This document shows positions 1 to 8,032 of a DNA stretch of 64,000 bases, one piece after another. Where the stretch lies: positions 248,001 to 312,000 of the forward strand of contig NZ_NETS01000006.1 in assembly GCF_002150035.1 (NCBI RefSeq), written 5' to 3'. A program made the translations under genes and the position numbers. Each line of letters begins with the position of its first letter. The stretch's first letter is position 1. The notes below the pieces were generated by a model. That model did no database searches. It was not told where the DNA came from and saw only the letters and a program-made list of their open reading frames with translations. The DNA comes from Leptospira venezuelensis. GTDB lineage: Bacteria; Spirochaetota; Leptospiria; Leptospirales; Leptospiraceae.

Positions 1-1
1 A

Positions 2-1396
2 GGTGCACTGATTGTTGGCAGCAGCGTAGCTCTTTATTCTTCCTTACCGGAAAGAATGAATGAAAAACTAAAGAAAGAGTCGATCCGTACGGAATTTTAT
101 TCTCATCCTGCTTTCACACCTTCCGATTTTTATTTTTATAAGGAAGATATTGCCTCTAAAAAGCCTAAAGTTGTATTTTTTGTTTTAAATCCTGCGGATC
201 TTCAATTGGATTTTTTAATCACTGAAAAGGAAAGCGAAGCAAGATTAGCTCAATATAAACAAAATCTTCTCTACCAAGAAAAATCCATTATTGATTTTCA
301 GAATTTAGAATATTCTGAAAAAGCATTGGATGATGTTTCCGTAAAAACAAGGCACCAAAACAGGATGATCTATCCTGCCCAATATCTAAGAGAGAAATAT
401 AAGGATATTCTGAAAGCGGGTAAATCCGCGATTTTATCTCTTCTCTCCAGATCTTTGTTCTTAGTTGTCAGATATCGTAGTTTCTTGTATGATCCAATAG
501 ACGCTTGGGTCGAAAATCATCTCAGAAGCGGGAGATCCTACCATTATTATACAGGAATTATCCCGGAAGAAGGTATTTATCTACGAGGTTGGGCCAAACC
601 TGAATTTTCAATCGATTGTGAATTAAAGAACGGAGTTTTTGAAGAGAGTGTATTTTTCCAAGAGAAGGGAACTACATTAAGAATTTGGGGAGAAGGTAAA
701 CCGATCCTATTCGATAAAACTTTTACTAAATCTGGTTGGCATACGATTAAATTTAATGTTCCGGAAAAGTCAGCTATAACTAAACTCAGAATTGCCTCTG
801 ACAAAAAGATTTCTTCTTTGCAAGTAGACTCCAGGATTTTCGGAACAGAAGAAATTTATGGGATCAGACTTTCTCAGAACTTCTGTAGAAATGAAATCAG
901 AAAACATATCTCTTATATTCGGATTCCAGGAATAGACGATTCTAGACTTTCTAAAATGGATGAGGCTACTTATTCCAAAGATTATACGGAAAGAATTTAC
1001 GGATATAAAGGAGAAACTTCCAAAATGTCCAGGCTTGTCACTCTCAGAATGGCAAAGATCAAATTAGCATCTTCTCCTAAATTCTTTATATGGTCAGAAT
1101 TGGAATATCTGAAAAAAGGAATTGAGTATTTAGAGTCACAAGGCATCCAAGTGGTTCTAGTAAATTCTCCTGAAAACCCGATAGAAAGAGAAGTTTACGA
1201 ATCCAGTCCTTGGTACAAAGGATATATTTCTTATTTAGAAAACTTAGGAAAAGTTAAGTATACATTCAAAAACGCAGTCTCTGTTTTTTCAGATAAAAGA
1301 TCTTTTTTAGATCCCCACCATTTGACCTACCAAGCTTCCGAAAAATCCTCAGATCTGTATGCAGATTGGATTTTAGAAACATTAACAGAAAAGTAA
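2..1396 (+). CDS. SGNH-fold / DUF1574-type protein, 5' end cut by window edge
   Basis: The first ATG in this frame is at 56, but the frame stays open to the window edge. The residues before that ATG read LIVGSSVALYSSLPE, which looks like the GxSS block I of SGNH hydrolases, so the gene begins upstream of the window. Near the C-terminus the segment FLDPHHLTY supplies the Asp-x-x-His pair expected of block V. The middle (about residues 160-280 of the visible part) looks like a beta-rich insert. This fits the DUF1574 family, which is expanded in Leptospira and related to AlgJ/AlgX-type O-acyltransferases; the actual substrate is unknown. The next gene starts one base after this stop, so the two are probably co-transcribed. 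The call rests on motif reading only. Confidence 0.72.
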   Translation, partial: GALIVGSSVALYSSLPERMNEKLKKESIRTEFYSHPAFTPSDFYFYKEDIASKKPKVVFFVLNPADLQLDFLITEKESEARLAQYKQNLLYQEKSIIDFQNLEYSEKALDDVSVKTRHQNRMIYPAQYLREKYKDILKAGKSAILSLLSRSLFLVVRYRSFLYDPIDAWVENHLRSGRSYHYYTGIIPEEGIYLRGWAKPEFSIDCELKNGVFEESVFFQEKGTTLRIWGEGKPILFDKTFTKSGWHTIKFNVPEKSAITKLRIASDKKISSLQVDSRIFGTEEIYGIRLSQNFCRNEIRKHISYIRIPGIDDSRLSKMDEATYSKDYTERIYGYKGETSKMSRLVTLRMAKIKLASSPKFFIWSELEYLKKGIEYLESQGIQVVLVNSPENPIEREVYESSPWYKGYISYLENLGKVKYTFKNAVSVFSDKRSFLDPHHLTYQASEKSSDLYADWILETLTEK

Positions 1397-1397
1397 A

Positions 1398-2636
1398 ATG
1401 TCCGGATTTTTATCTAAATTTTTACCAAATGAGAAACTTAAAGAGGAATGGATTGGTATTTTACGAAATCCTAAACTAGTTACTTTAGTTTTTGTCATTC
1501 TGTATTCCTTCTCCTCTTTTTGTGTTTGGAAAAAATACTCTTGGAGCCCTAGTTCTCAGGTAAATTTTGGAAAAGAATTTGCGGACCAAAATAAAGAACA
1601 AACTCCTCCAGGTGCGATTGTATTTTTAGGAGAAGAGGGAAATCTGGGTGCTGGTTATGACGGACAGATCTTTTATTATTATTCTAGAATGTTGTCCGGT
1701 TTTACTTTAAATTGGCCTCAAGGTTTCGAAACCAGTTTCAGAGCTCCTAGAATAGGGTATCCACTTTTAGTTTCCCCATTCGGTTGGTTCGGGATGAATG
1801 CAACTATCTTGGGGATGTACATTCTAAATTTAGGGATCTTCTATCTTTCTTATCTTGCGATCCGAGATTTATTGCCTGATCCAAAAAAATACCTAAGCGC
1901 ATTCTATCTAATTTCTCCATTTGCTTTGGGAAGTTATATCTTGCTTGTTTCTGACACAGTGATGATGGGGCTTAGCGTATTAGCATATTGGTCTTTTGCC
2001 AGAAATAGATTTATGACCTTCTCCTTGCTAGCCGGTCTTGCGATACTCACAAAAGAACAGGCGATCTTTTTGTTTTTCCCTTTGGGACTAACAGTGTTGC
2101 TCGAAAGAGACTTCAGAAAAAGCCTCTGGGTGGCTTCTTCCTTAATCCTGCCTGCAACCTGGAGTATCTATCTGCGGACCCAATTCCCAGAATGGACCCC
2201 AGGAAGCCTGGGCCATTTCTTTGATCCATTCGGAGGACTTTTAGGATATTTCGGGGAACTCCAACAGGCTCTAGTTTCAGAGGATCGAAATCTTATACTT
2301 TTGATCAAAAAATTCTCGAGATTCCCTTTGGTACTTCTTCTTTTATCGGGAACCTATCTACTATTCAGGGGAGATTGGAAAAAGGGTCTGGCATTTCGGC
2401 TAGGTTTTGGAATTCTTTTATTAACCGCCTATGCGGGAGGTTATGTTCTATATTGGGCGACCTACGAAAATGTTTCCAGAATGTTTACATTCAGCCTTCC
2501 TTTATTAGTTTTTTGGGAAAATGAAGACGATACCCTTCCGAGCGGAACTTACTGGGCCCTAACAGGCATCATTCTAGTTTCATTTTTAATAAAATTGGCA
2601 TTCATTTCCAAGCCCTTACGTCACTTGGTCTGGTGA
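1398..2636 (+). CDS. Polytopic membrane protein, cell-surface glycopolymer formation type
   Basis: A 412-residue protein with a first membrane segment at about residues 27-45, a soluble loop with the motif GYDGQIFYYYS (about 87-97) and RAPRIGYPLL, then eight or more hydrophobic segments to the C-terminus. The YDGQ-F-Y plus R-Y/G-YPLL pattern is what I associate with the AZOBR_p60025-type family of surface glycopolymer formation proteins, relatives of GT-C glycosyltransferases. I infer a role in envelope polysaccharide assembly. It starts one base after the SGNH-type gene, which supports joint action on a surface glycan. The hydrophobic C-terminus ends normally with TGA. The exact donor and acceptor cannot be read from the sequence. 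Confidence 0.68.
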   Translation: MSGFLSKFLPNEKLKEEWIGILRNPKLVTLVFVILYSFSSFCVWKKYSWSPSSQVNFGKEFADQNKEQTPPGAIVFLGEEGNLGAGYDGQIFYYYSRMLSGFTLNWPQGFETSFRAPRIGYPLLVSPFGWFGMNATILGMYILNLGIFYLSYLAIRDLLPDPKKYLSAFYLISPFALGSYILLVSDTVMMGLSVLAYWSFARNRFMTFSLLAGLAILTKEQAIFLFFPLGLTVLLERDFRKSLWVASSLILPATWSIYLRTQFPEWTPGSLGHFFDPFGGLLGYFGELQQALVSEDRNLILLIKKFSRFPLVLLLLSGTYLLFRGDWKKGLAFRLGFGILLLTAYAGGYVLYWATYENVSRMFTFSLPLLVFWENEDDTLPSGTYWALTGIILVSFLIKLAFISKPLRHLVW

Positions 2637-2945
2637 GAAGGCTCCTTTCTGTTTTCCTGTTTTTTTGCAAACAAGTTCATCAAAAATTTTCTTAGACTTG
2701 ATTCTTCTTATAAAAGAATTAGAATGGTCTTATTGTAGGTCCGCTGTTCAGAAATCCGCACGTGTCATTGTAATCAGATCGGTCAAATCCGAGCTTTGCT
2801 TCTCTTAGGAAACCCTGCTATCCGCGATTTTACCATCATTCAAATCAATCCGCAGTTCTTAAAGAGTGTTATAGTCTATGGGAAAGGCGAATTGGGTCCC
2901 GGTTCGCGAGTTGGAAGCTACCTAAATTTTTTGTTCGAGGAAAGC
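2637..2945 (+). promoter_or_regulatory. Long leader upstream of the RRM protein gene
   Basis: These 309 bases separate the glycopolymer gene from the RRM ATG. They start with a T-rich stretch (2646-2672). The frame of the RRM gene stays open upstream to about 2796, but that extension has no RRM-like sequence and the ATG at 2946 has a purine-rich AGGAAAGC just before it. I therefore read the stretch as promoter plus untranslated leader. I see no recognisable riboswitch. Long leaders are common for cold-inducible or autoregulated RNA-binding protein genes, but here this is inference. Confidence 0.35.
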
Positions 2946-3203
2946 ATGCAAAATCGCAAACTCTTTGTAGGAAATCTTAATTACTCCGTTCGCCAACAGG
3001 AAATCAGTGACCTGTTTGCAAACTACGGCGAAGTAGCTTATGCAAAAGTAATTGAAGGTAAAGGATTCGGATTCGTGGAAATGGCTAGCGAGGAGCAAGC
3101 TGAAAACGCGAAAAACAGTCTAAACGGAACCGAATTCAAAGGTAGAACTTTGAATATCGATATCGCAAAACCTCAGACTTTCAACAAACCAAGAAGACAT
3201 TAA
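2946..3203 (+). CDS. RRM-domain RNA-binding protein
   Basis: An 85-residue protein that is essentially one RNA recognition motif. RNP2 is KLFVGNL (residues 5-11) and RNP1 is KGFGFVEM (39-46), both with their aromatic residues intact, so single-stranded RNA binding is expected. The tail is short and basic (KPRRH). I chose the ATG at 2946 rather than the upstream in-frame start near 2796, because the extra 50 residues do not look like protein of this family and a Shine-Dalgarno-like AGGAAA precedes 2946. Small RRM proteins of this type occur in cyanobacteria and spirochaetes and are often linked to cold shock or mRNA handling; the function here is inferred. A strong hairpin follows the stop. 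Confidence 0.88.
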   Translation: MQNRKLFVGNLNYSVRQQEISDLFANYGEVAYAKVIEGKGFGFVEMASEEQAENAKNSLNGTEFKGRTLNIDIAKPQTFNKPRRH

Positions 3204-3210
3204 GATTCTT

Positions 3211-3236
3211 TCTCGGGGAAGGTGACTTCCCCGAGA
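3211..3236. terminator. Bidirectional terminator hairpin between convergent genes
   Basis: A perfect 11-bp stem (TCTCGGGGAAG pairing with CTTCCCCGAGA) around a GTGA loop, eight bases after the RRM gene stop and eight before the stop of the convergent DUF4269-like gene. The plus side is followed by T-rich sequence (ATTTCTATTCTATTT) and the minus side by AATCTTAATG. It probably terminates both transcripts. Confidence 0.8.
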
Positions 3237-3244
3237 TTTCTATT

Positions 3245-3730
3245 CTATTTCCTTTCCCCATATTCCAAAAGTGAAGAATATGGATCTCCCTTCAGACCCA
3301 AAAGTTCCGCAAACGCCGATTCGGTGTTTTTCCCTTCTTTCTTTTTCTCCAAAACAGACAGCTTAAAAGTTTCTCCTTTTTCTTTCAGGATCTTCTCCTC
3401 TATAATCATATGCAGATAAGAGATTTGTTTTTTAGGGAGAAGATTCTGGGCCACAATCTCTACTTTTTCAGATCCTATTCGAAATCTACAAAGGAGAGAA
3501 GGTATATTCCCCAAAAGCTTTTCAGTAATTTGATAATTTGGATAAGAAGAAAATAACTCTAAAACTTTTAGGAGAGAAGGTTTTAACTCGCAGATAATGT
3601 CGATATCGGAGTGGGGAAGGTCCACTCCGATCGGAATGGAACCTACGAATTCAGGAGAGAATTCGGAAAGGATTTCTAGAACTTTATGATCTTTTAAAAG
3701 TGAAGTACAATCCGAAAATCGGTTTGTCAT
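3245..3730 (-). CDS. DUF4269-type nucleotidyltransferase-fold protein
   Basis: A 161-residue protein. Residues about 30-48 read GSIPIGVDLPHSDIDII, a G-S...D-x-D pattern typical of the nucleotidyltransferase fold seen in DUF4269 proteins and minimal NTases. The rest is alpha/beta with a C-terminal segment rich in Lys and Glu. DUF4269 has no established function; the DxD suggests metal-dependent nucleotide chemistry, but that is inference from the motif. The start is an ATG at 3730. The gene lies 17 bases after the stop of the acidic-tail protein on the same strand, so the two may share a transcript. It converges on the RRM gene through a shared hairpin. Confidence 0.75.
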   Translation of the reverse strand: MTNRFSDCTSLLKDHKVLEILSEFSPEFVGSIPIGVDLPHSDIDIICELKPSLLKVLELFSSYPNYQITEKLLGNIPSLLCRFRIGSEKVEIVAQNLLPKKQISYLHMIIEEKILKEKGETFKLSVLEKKKEGKNTESAFAELLGLKGDPYSSLLEYGERK

Positions 3731-3747
3731 TCAGCTGAAGTAGGCGA

Positions 3748-4101
3748 TTAAACGCCCACTTCTTCCTCTTCGTCCTCGTTTTCTTCTTCTACGTTCAGAA
3801 GTTCTGTAAGTTCTTTATAGGCTCTGTCTTTTTCTAGAACACCAGTTTTCTTAATCGCTTTTTTGAGAACATCGTCCCATTTTTTCTGGGGAAGGATCAT
3901 TTGCATTTCTTCCAAAACTTCCAGAATATTGATATCGTCTCTTGTATTAAAGATCTCTGTAGCGTCGTAACGGAATAATCCGGAAAGTTGATCGATAAAA
4001 TCGCCGACTCCGTTTCCGCCTCCGCGTTTATCTAGGGCCTCTTGTTTTTTTTGCGCTTTGCGGAGATCTCTTTCTCGTCTCTCCAATTCGGTCCGTTTCA
4101 T
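3748..4101 (-). CDS. Conserved hypothetical protein with acidic tail
   Basis: A 117-residue soluble protein that I do not recognise. The N-terminus (residues 1-27) is highly charged and predicted helical, followed by a Gly-rich turn (RGGGNGVGD), a mixed alpha/beta middle, and a C-terminal run of Glu and Asp (residues about 103-114). There is no signal peptide or membrane segment. The arrangement (coiled N-terminus plus acidic tail) resembles small cytoplasmic adaptor or nucleoid-type proteins, but no function can be claimed. It sits directly upstream of the DUF4269-like gene on the same strand. Confidence 0.7.
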   Translation of the reverse strand: MKRTELERRERDLRKAQKKQEALDKRGGGNGVGDFIDQLSGLFRYDATEIFNTRDDINILEVLEEMQMILPQKKWDDVLKKAIKKTGVLEKDRAYKELTELLNVEEENEDEEEEVGV

Positions 4102-4395
4102 AAGAACCCTCTCTTATCGGCTATACCTGCCATATTTTCTAAACCAGCTCTCGGGCAAAGAAAAAACCCCTTAAAAACTGAGCAGAAAAATCTATATAAG
4201 CTGCCGATCTGGCGTAAGTTTAGGTTTGGTTTGCAAGAACTCTCTTTCGAAAACAAGAGAATTCGGTAGAACCACTCCAAACTTTCATTCCTATAGAATT
4301 AGACCGGGACTAAATTAAAATTCTTTCCGTTAAGGACCTGGTTTTGGGCCTTTTTTCGTACAACTTATTAATAAAAAAGAAGAGAGGACTCGCTT
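4102..4395. other. Intergenic region with plus-strand promoter-like and terminator-like elements
   Basis: About 294 bases between two minus-strand genes. It must hold the promoter of the gene starting at 4101. On the plus strand it contains TTAAAA (4171-4176), a TATATA (4193-4198) 16 bases later, and an intrinsic-terminator-like hairpin at 4332-4356. Together these would bound a short non-coding transcript of roughly 150 nt, since no plausible plus-strand coding sequence lies between. Short open frames here look non-coding. Confidence 0.3.
4332..4356 (+). terminator. Plus-strand intrinsic terminator-like hairpin without a known plus-strand gene
   Basis: AAGGACC pairs with GGGCCTT (one A-G mismatch) around a seven-base TGGTTTT loop and is followed by TTTTTT on the plus strand. 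The T tract is on the wrong side to terminate the minus-strand HtrA-like gene ending at 4396, so it suggests an unannotated plus-strand transcript ending here. Confidence 0.45.
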
Positions 4396-5928
4396 TTAAC
4401 GAGAACCCATAGAAGACTTAGGAATTCTATACTCTTTTTGGATCCTTTGATTGGCGGAAGTCAAACTTTCCTTATCTAAAACAACATTCGTTCCATCATC
4501 TAATAAAATCGTAATATACCTAGACTTCGAAGATTTTACTTCGTTAGAGATATCTTGAACCGATTGGATAGGTTTACCATTTACTTGGTCTACTAATCTA
4601 CCTGAAACGTCATGATAACCTTGATTAGATTCATCCGGAATAACCTGAGAAAGTAATACAAATTTACCTTCTTTTTTATCACCCGTGCTAAACTTATGAT
4701 AATCGAAAGTGTATAAGAGTTTGCGATCTACTTTAGATCTCCAATCTTTTCCCCATTCTAACAAATAACCTTCCGAAAGTTCTACAAATAAGAAGCCACC
4801 ATCAAAATAGTATTCTGATTTAGATCCTAAGTTTCTGTGAGGGATCCGGATAGAAGAATAAGGAAATGTTTTTAAGGTAAGTTGTACTTCTTCTTCTTTG
4901 CCGGATCTGATGATCTTTATTGGAATTTGTTTTCCGATTTGATAACCGAATTCATCTCCTAAATGAGCGATATAGGAGAGAACTTGTTTGCCGTATTTAG
5001 GGTGATGAAAATATCCTTTTGAGTCTATCTTTTTGCCGCCAAACTCTAAGATCACATCACCTATCTTTAATATTCCATCTGCGGAACTATCGGGTAAAAT
5101 CTCCGCTACCAAGATGCCTTGATCTTTCGTTTTGAGAGAATAAAAATCCTTGGTGGCCTTGTCCATGATTGGCCTATAACGAAAACCTTTAAAAGGGATT
5201 TCAGTTTTACCGAAGTTGCCCAGAAATTTACTGATTAAAAAAGAAGGGATTGCTCTGCCTGAATTTTTATCTCCGGAGAAGTCGAAAAGTATCCCGCTTA
5301 CTTTTCCCTTTTCTAATAGAACTTCTCCGTTTCCATTTAATGTTTCAGTGGAGTTTACATCTAATACAGGAAGTTCTACCATTCCTTGAGGATATTGGTC
5401 CAGATCCATACTGATCAAAGCACCGGAAGCGGATTGAATAGAACCGGAATTGTCCAATTGGTAGATGGAAACCTGTCTAGGATAATCAATCTCTTTTTGG
5501 AATTCAAAAGGGATCAGATCTTTGAAGAAGTTTTCTTCTTCTATTTTTAATAATGCCAGATCAGATTCTGAATCTTGTCTTGAGACTATTGCCTTTGTCT
5601 CCGCGTAAGAAGAATGTTTTTTGACTTCTATCAATGTGGAGTGGGTGAGTAGATGTGCTGGGAGTAGGATCTTTTCTCCCGGAACTACAATCCCTACACC
5701 TCTTCTGACCTTAGGATTTTTCTTTTTCCAAGGATTGAAATAATCAGGTTCTTGGTAGGAGATCTTTACTTGGACTATACTTTTTTTGTATTCTTCTTCT
5801 GCTTTTGCCTGGGACGCGACACCGTTCGAGGCAGCTTTAGTATTAGTAGAAGTTCTTGGCTTTTTAGCAGATAGTCCGGAGCTGAAAACACAAATGCTTA
5901 TAATGACTAGAAGAATCTTGGATCTCAC
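4396..5928 (-). CDS. Exported HtrA-like pseudoprotease (PDZ protein without catalytic serine)
   Basis: A 510-residue protein with an N-terminal signal peptide (hydrophobic residues 5-20), a trypsin-like region (about 50-240) and a PDZ-like region (about 265-355). Compared with the neighbouring active-type HtrA, His is present in PAHLLTH (H92) and Asp in SDLALL (D123), but the segment matching GNSGG reads NGNGE, so the nucleophilic Ser is replaced by Gly199. It should therefore fold like an HtrA protease yet not cleave. It follows the intact homologue by three bases and is surely co-transcribed. A scaffold or regulatory partner of that protease is the natural inference. The C-terminal 150 residues have no clear family. 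Confidence 0.85.
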   Translation of the reverse strand: MRSKILLVIISICVFSSGLSAKKPRTSTNTKAASNGVASQAKAEEEYKKSIVQVKISYQEPDYFNPWKKKNPKVRRGVGIVVPGEKILLPAHLLTHSTLIEVKKHSSYAETKAIVSRQDSESDLALLKIEEENFFKDLIPFEFQKEIDYPRQVSIYQLDNSGSIQSASGALISMDLDQYPQGMVELPVLDVNSTETLNGNGEVLLEKGKVSGILFDFSGDKNSGRAIPSFLISKFLGNFGKTEIPFKGFRYRPIMDKATKDFYSLKTKDQGILVAEILPDSSADGILKIGDVILEFGGKKIDSKGYFHHPKYGKQVLSYIAHLGDEFGYQIGKQIPIKIIRSGKEEEVQLTLKTFPYSSIRIPHRNLGSKSEYYFDGGFLFVELSEGYLLEWGKDWRSKVDRKLLYTFDYHKFSTGDKKEGKFVLLSQVIPDESNQGYHDVSGRLVDQVNGKPIQSVQDISNEVKSSKSRYITILLDDGTNVVLDKESLTSANQRIQKEYRIPKSSMGSR

Positions 5929-5931
5929 GTA

Positions 5932-7392
5932 TTACTCCAAACCGTAGGTGCTTCTGATCTGGGAATCTGCTTTTAGAGCCTCGTCCCTATCTAAGATCAA
6001 TGGAAGATCTATATTCAGAAATTTTAATTTTAAAAATTTGGAATTGGTTCCTGAGATAATCCTTTTCAGATCCGAAAGGCTATTGATCTCTTCTCCATTT
6101 ACCGATTCCAAGACCAGATTCAGGAAATAATCGGAGGAAGAATTAACTGGATGAGCCAATTTTCTGTAAAGTACCACATCCGCTTTTTTGGTCCGACCAA
6201 TTCCATCTTCTATAAAATAATCGTATCTATATAAAAACTGGCTCCCGCCCGAAGTGTTTCCACTTCTACTCCAAGCTCCTAAAAGATCTCTGGTCATCTC
6301 TTGGAATAATAATCCGCCTATCATGGAATAATCAAAAGGTGTATCATATCTGTTTCTCATAAAATCGAAATCAGGCATTCTTTTAGCTTTAAATTCCACA
6401 TCGATCAGTTTGCCATTACGGAATACTTTGAATCGAATCGGTTCACCTGAATATTTATCGTCTACAGTTTCTGTGAAATCTACACGAGCATCCTTGTCTA
6501 ATGTGATGGTCCCATTTCTTCCTATGCTGAGGCCATCAATCTCTGTAAGATAATCTCCTTCTTTCAGATATCCGTCGGCAGAACCATTGGGAAGAATTCT
6601 AGTTACGAATACTCCTTCTAAACCTTCAGGAATACCTTTTGCTTTCCTAAGAGAAGTATTAAAAGAATTGAATGTTCCGATCCCAAGCTCAACGTAACCG
6701 TCGTATTTTCCATCTTCTATATCTTTTAGAAAATGGCGGATTACTTTGGTAGGGATAAGATAACCTATATTCTCCCCTTTGGTGGCGACTTGGAATGCCA
6801 CTCCTACTACCTTATTATTTTGGATGGCGGGTCCACCTGAGTTTCCTGGATTGATCGCAGCATCTACTTGTAATACCAAGTGACTGTCTACGGAAGAATG
6901 TTCGTATTTGGATTGTTCTTTTCTGGAAACGATCCCTCTTGTTACGGAGACCTTATTCCCGCCGATTGGATATCCTACAACGATGAGGGAAGAATTTAGT
7001 TCGGGAATTTCTCCTAAACTGAGTTCGGTGGAATCTTTATAAAATTCTGGATCTTCTGCTTCTAAAACTGCTAGATCGCAATCATGTGCTACGTGGAGTA
7101 TTTTGACTCTATACCATTCTGTTTGGTTGTATCTCTGTACCTGAACGTACTTTGCATTTGAGATTACATGAGCATTTGTTAATATTCTTTTGTTCCCGAT
7201 CAGAAATCCGGTGCCTGAACTTGCACGGACTCCTTCCGTAGCCCAAGGGGTGAATGTACTGAAAGCTTGGGAATATACTTTGATCTGTACGACTGCTTTT
7301 CGCACATGATCGAAATCACTTTTTTCTTCCGAGAAAAGAGGGAATTGAAGAGAGAATACTAGTACAATCAGACCAAATTTCAGGATCCGCAT
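5932..7392 (-). CDS. HtrA/Deg-family serine protease with PDZ domain
   Basis: A 486-residue exported serine protease. The triad is intact: His in TNAHV (residue 75), Asp in CDLAVL (106) and Ser in PGNSGGP (185). A PDZ-like domain lies at about 255-340, with the typical ILPNGSADGYLKEGD. The length, single PDZ and sequence style are closer to plant Deg9/Deg10-type proteases than to classical DegP. I place the start at the ATG at 7392: it gives a compact signal peptide (MRILKF then a hydrophobic core ending before SEEK) and leaves seven bases after the apt stop. An in-frame start at 7419 would overlap apt. It lies between apt and a serine-less homologue in one operon. A periplasmic quality-control role is inferred. 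Confidence 0.9.
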   Translation of the reverse strand: MRILKFGLIVLVFSLQFPLFSEEKSDFDHVRKAVVQIKVYSQAFSTFTPWATEGVRASSGTGFLIGNKRILTNAHVISNAKYVQVQRYNQTEWYRVKILHVAHDCDLAVLEAEDPEFYKDSTELSLGEIPELNSSLIVVGYPIGGNKVSVTRGIVSRKEQSKYEHSSVDSHLVLQVDAAINPGNSGGPAIQNNKVVGVAFQVATKGENIGYLIPTKVIRHFLKDIEDGKYDGYVELGIGTFNSFNTSLRKAKGIPEGLEGVFVTRILPNGSADGYLKEGDYLTEIDGLSIGRNGTITLDKDARVDFTETVDDKYSGEPIRFKVFRNGKLIDVEFKAKRMPDFDFMRNRYDTPFDYSMIGGLLFQEMTRDLLGAWSRSGNTSGGSQFLYRYDYFIEDGIGRTKKADVVLYRKLAHPVNSSSDYFLNLVLESVNGEEINSLSDLKRIISGTNSKFLKLKFLNIDLPLILDRDEALKADSQIRSTYGLE

Positions 7393-7399
7393 TAGATTC

Positions 7400-7933
7400 T
7401 TAATGTCCTTCGAATTCACAAATAGAGAATACGTTTACACCTAAATCTTTACTTAATTTTGTAGCTCCGCCCAGATCAGGAAGATCAATGATGACTCCTA
7501 CTTCTGGAACTTCTGCGCCTAACTTTTGTAATAATTGAACTGCAGCGATCATTGTCCCACCTGTTGCAATCAAATCGTCCATAAGAAGAATCCTGTCTCC
7601 AGGAACCACGGAATCCTTATGAATTTCGATGACATCTTTTCCATATTCTAAATCGTATTCTTGGGAAACCGTTTCAGAAGGAAGTTTTCCTTTTTTTCGG
7701 ATCGGAATAAATCCGACTCCTAATTGGAATGCAAGAGGTGCACCGATGATAAAACCTCTGGCTTCGATTCCAGCTACTTTAGTGATTCCCTTACTTGTGT
7801 AACGGTCAACGAAAGTGCCTATGGTAAGAGCTAAACCTTCCGGATCTAATAATAGGGAAGTGATGTCTCTGAATAGGATTCCCTTGCGGGGATAATCCGG
7901 GATCGTGCGAATTTTGCTTTTAACTATGGACAT
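7400..7933 (-). CDS. apt: Adenine phosphoribosyltransferase
   Basis: A 177-residue purine salvage enzyme that makes AMP from adenine and PRPP in the cytoplasm. The PRPP-binding motif is LLMDDLIATGGT in the C-terminal half, and the N-terminal IPDYPRKGILFRDIT is diagnostic for Apt. The frame is open further upstream to a TTG at 7987, but the ATG at 7933 puts the N-terminus where bacterial Apt proteins begin, so I chose it. It heads the operon with the HtrA pair, a pairing with no obvious biochemical link. A hairpin (8001-8023) separates it from htpX upstream, so it probably has its own promoter in 7934-8000. Confidence 0.93.
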   Translation of the reverse strand: MSIVKSKIRTIPDYPRKGILFRDITSLLLDPEGLALTIGTFVDRYTSKGITKVAGIEARGFIIGAPLAFQLGVGFIPIRKKGKLPSETVSQEYDLEYGKDVIEIHKDSVVPGDRILLMDDLIATGGTMIAAVQLLQKLGAEVPEVGVIIDLPDLGGATKLSKDLGVNVFSICEFEGH

Positions 7934-8000
7934 GGGCTCGAAGTCCAATTCCATTTTCCGGAAAGGAACTAACAATTCTTTTTTCAAGGGATAATAAGAG

Positions 8001-8023
8001 CGGCCTCCCGAAAAGAGAGGCCG
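8001..8023 (-). terminator. Terminator hairpin after htpX
   Basis: CGGCCTC pairs with GAGGCCG around a short loop, located 10 bases after the htpX stop on the minus strand. The downstream minus sequence is CTCTTATTATCC, only moderately T-rich. Confidence 0.7.
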
Positions 8024-8032
8024 ACATTTAGG

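Noticed and set aside
4098..4280. 60-codon minus-strand frame upstream of 4101
   Set aside because: Overlaps the likely promoter of the next gene and has no protein-like features.
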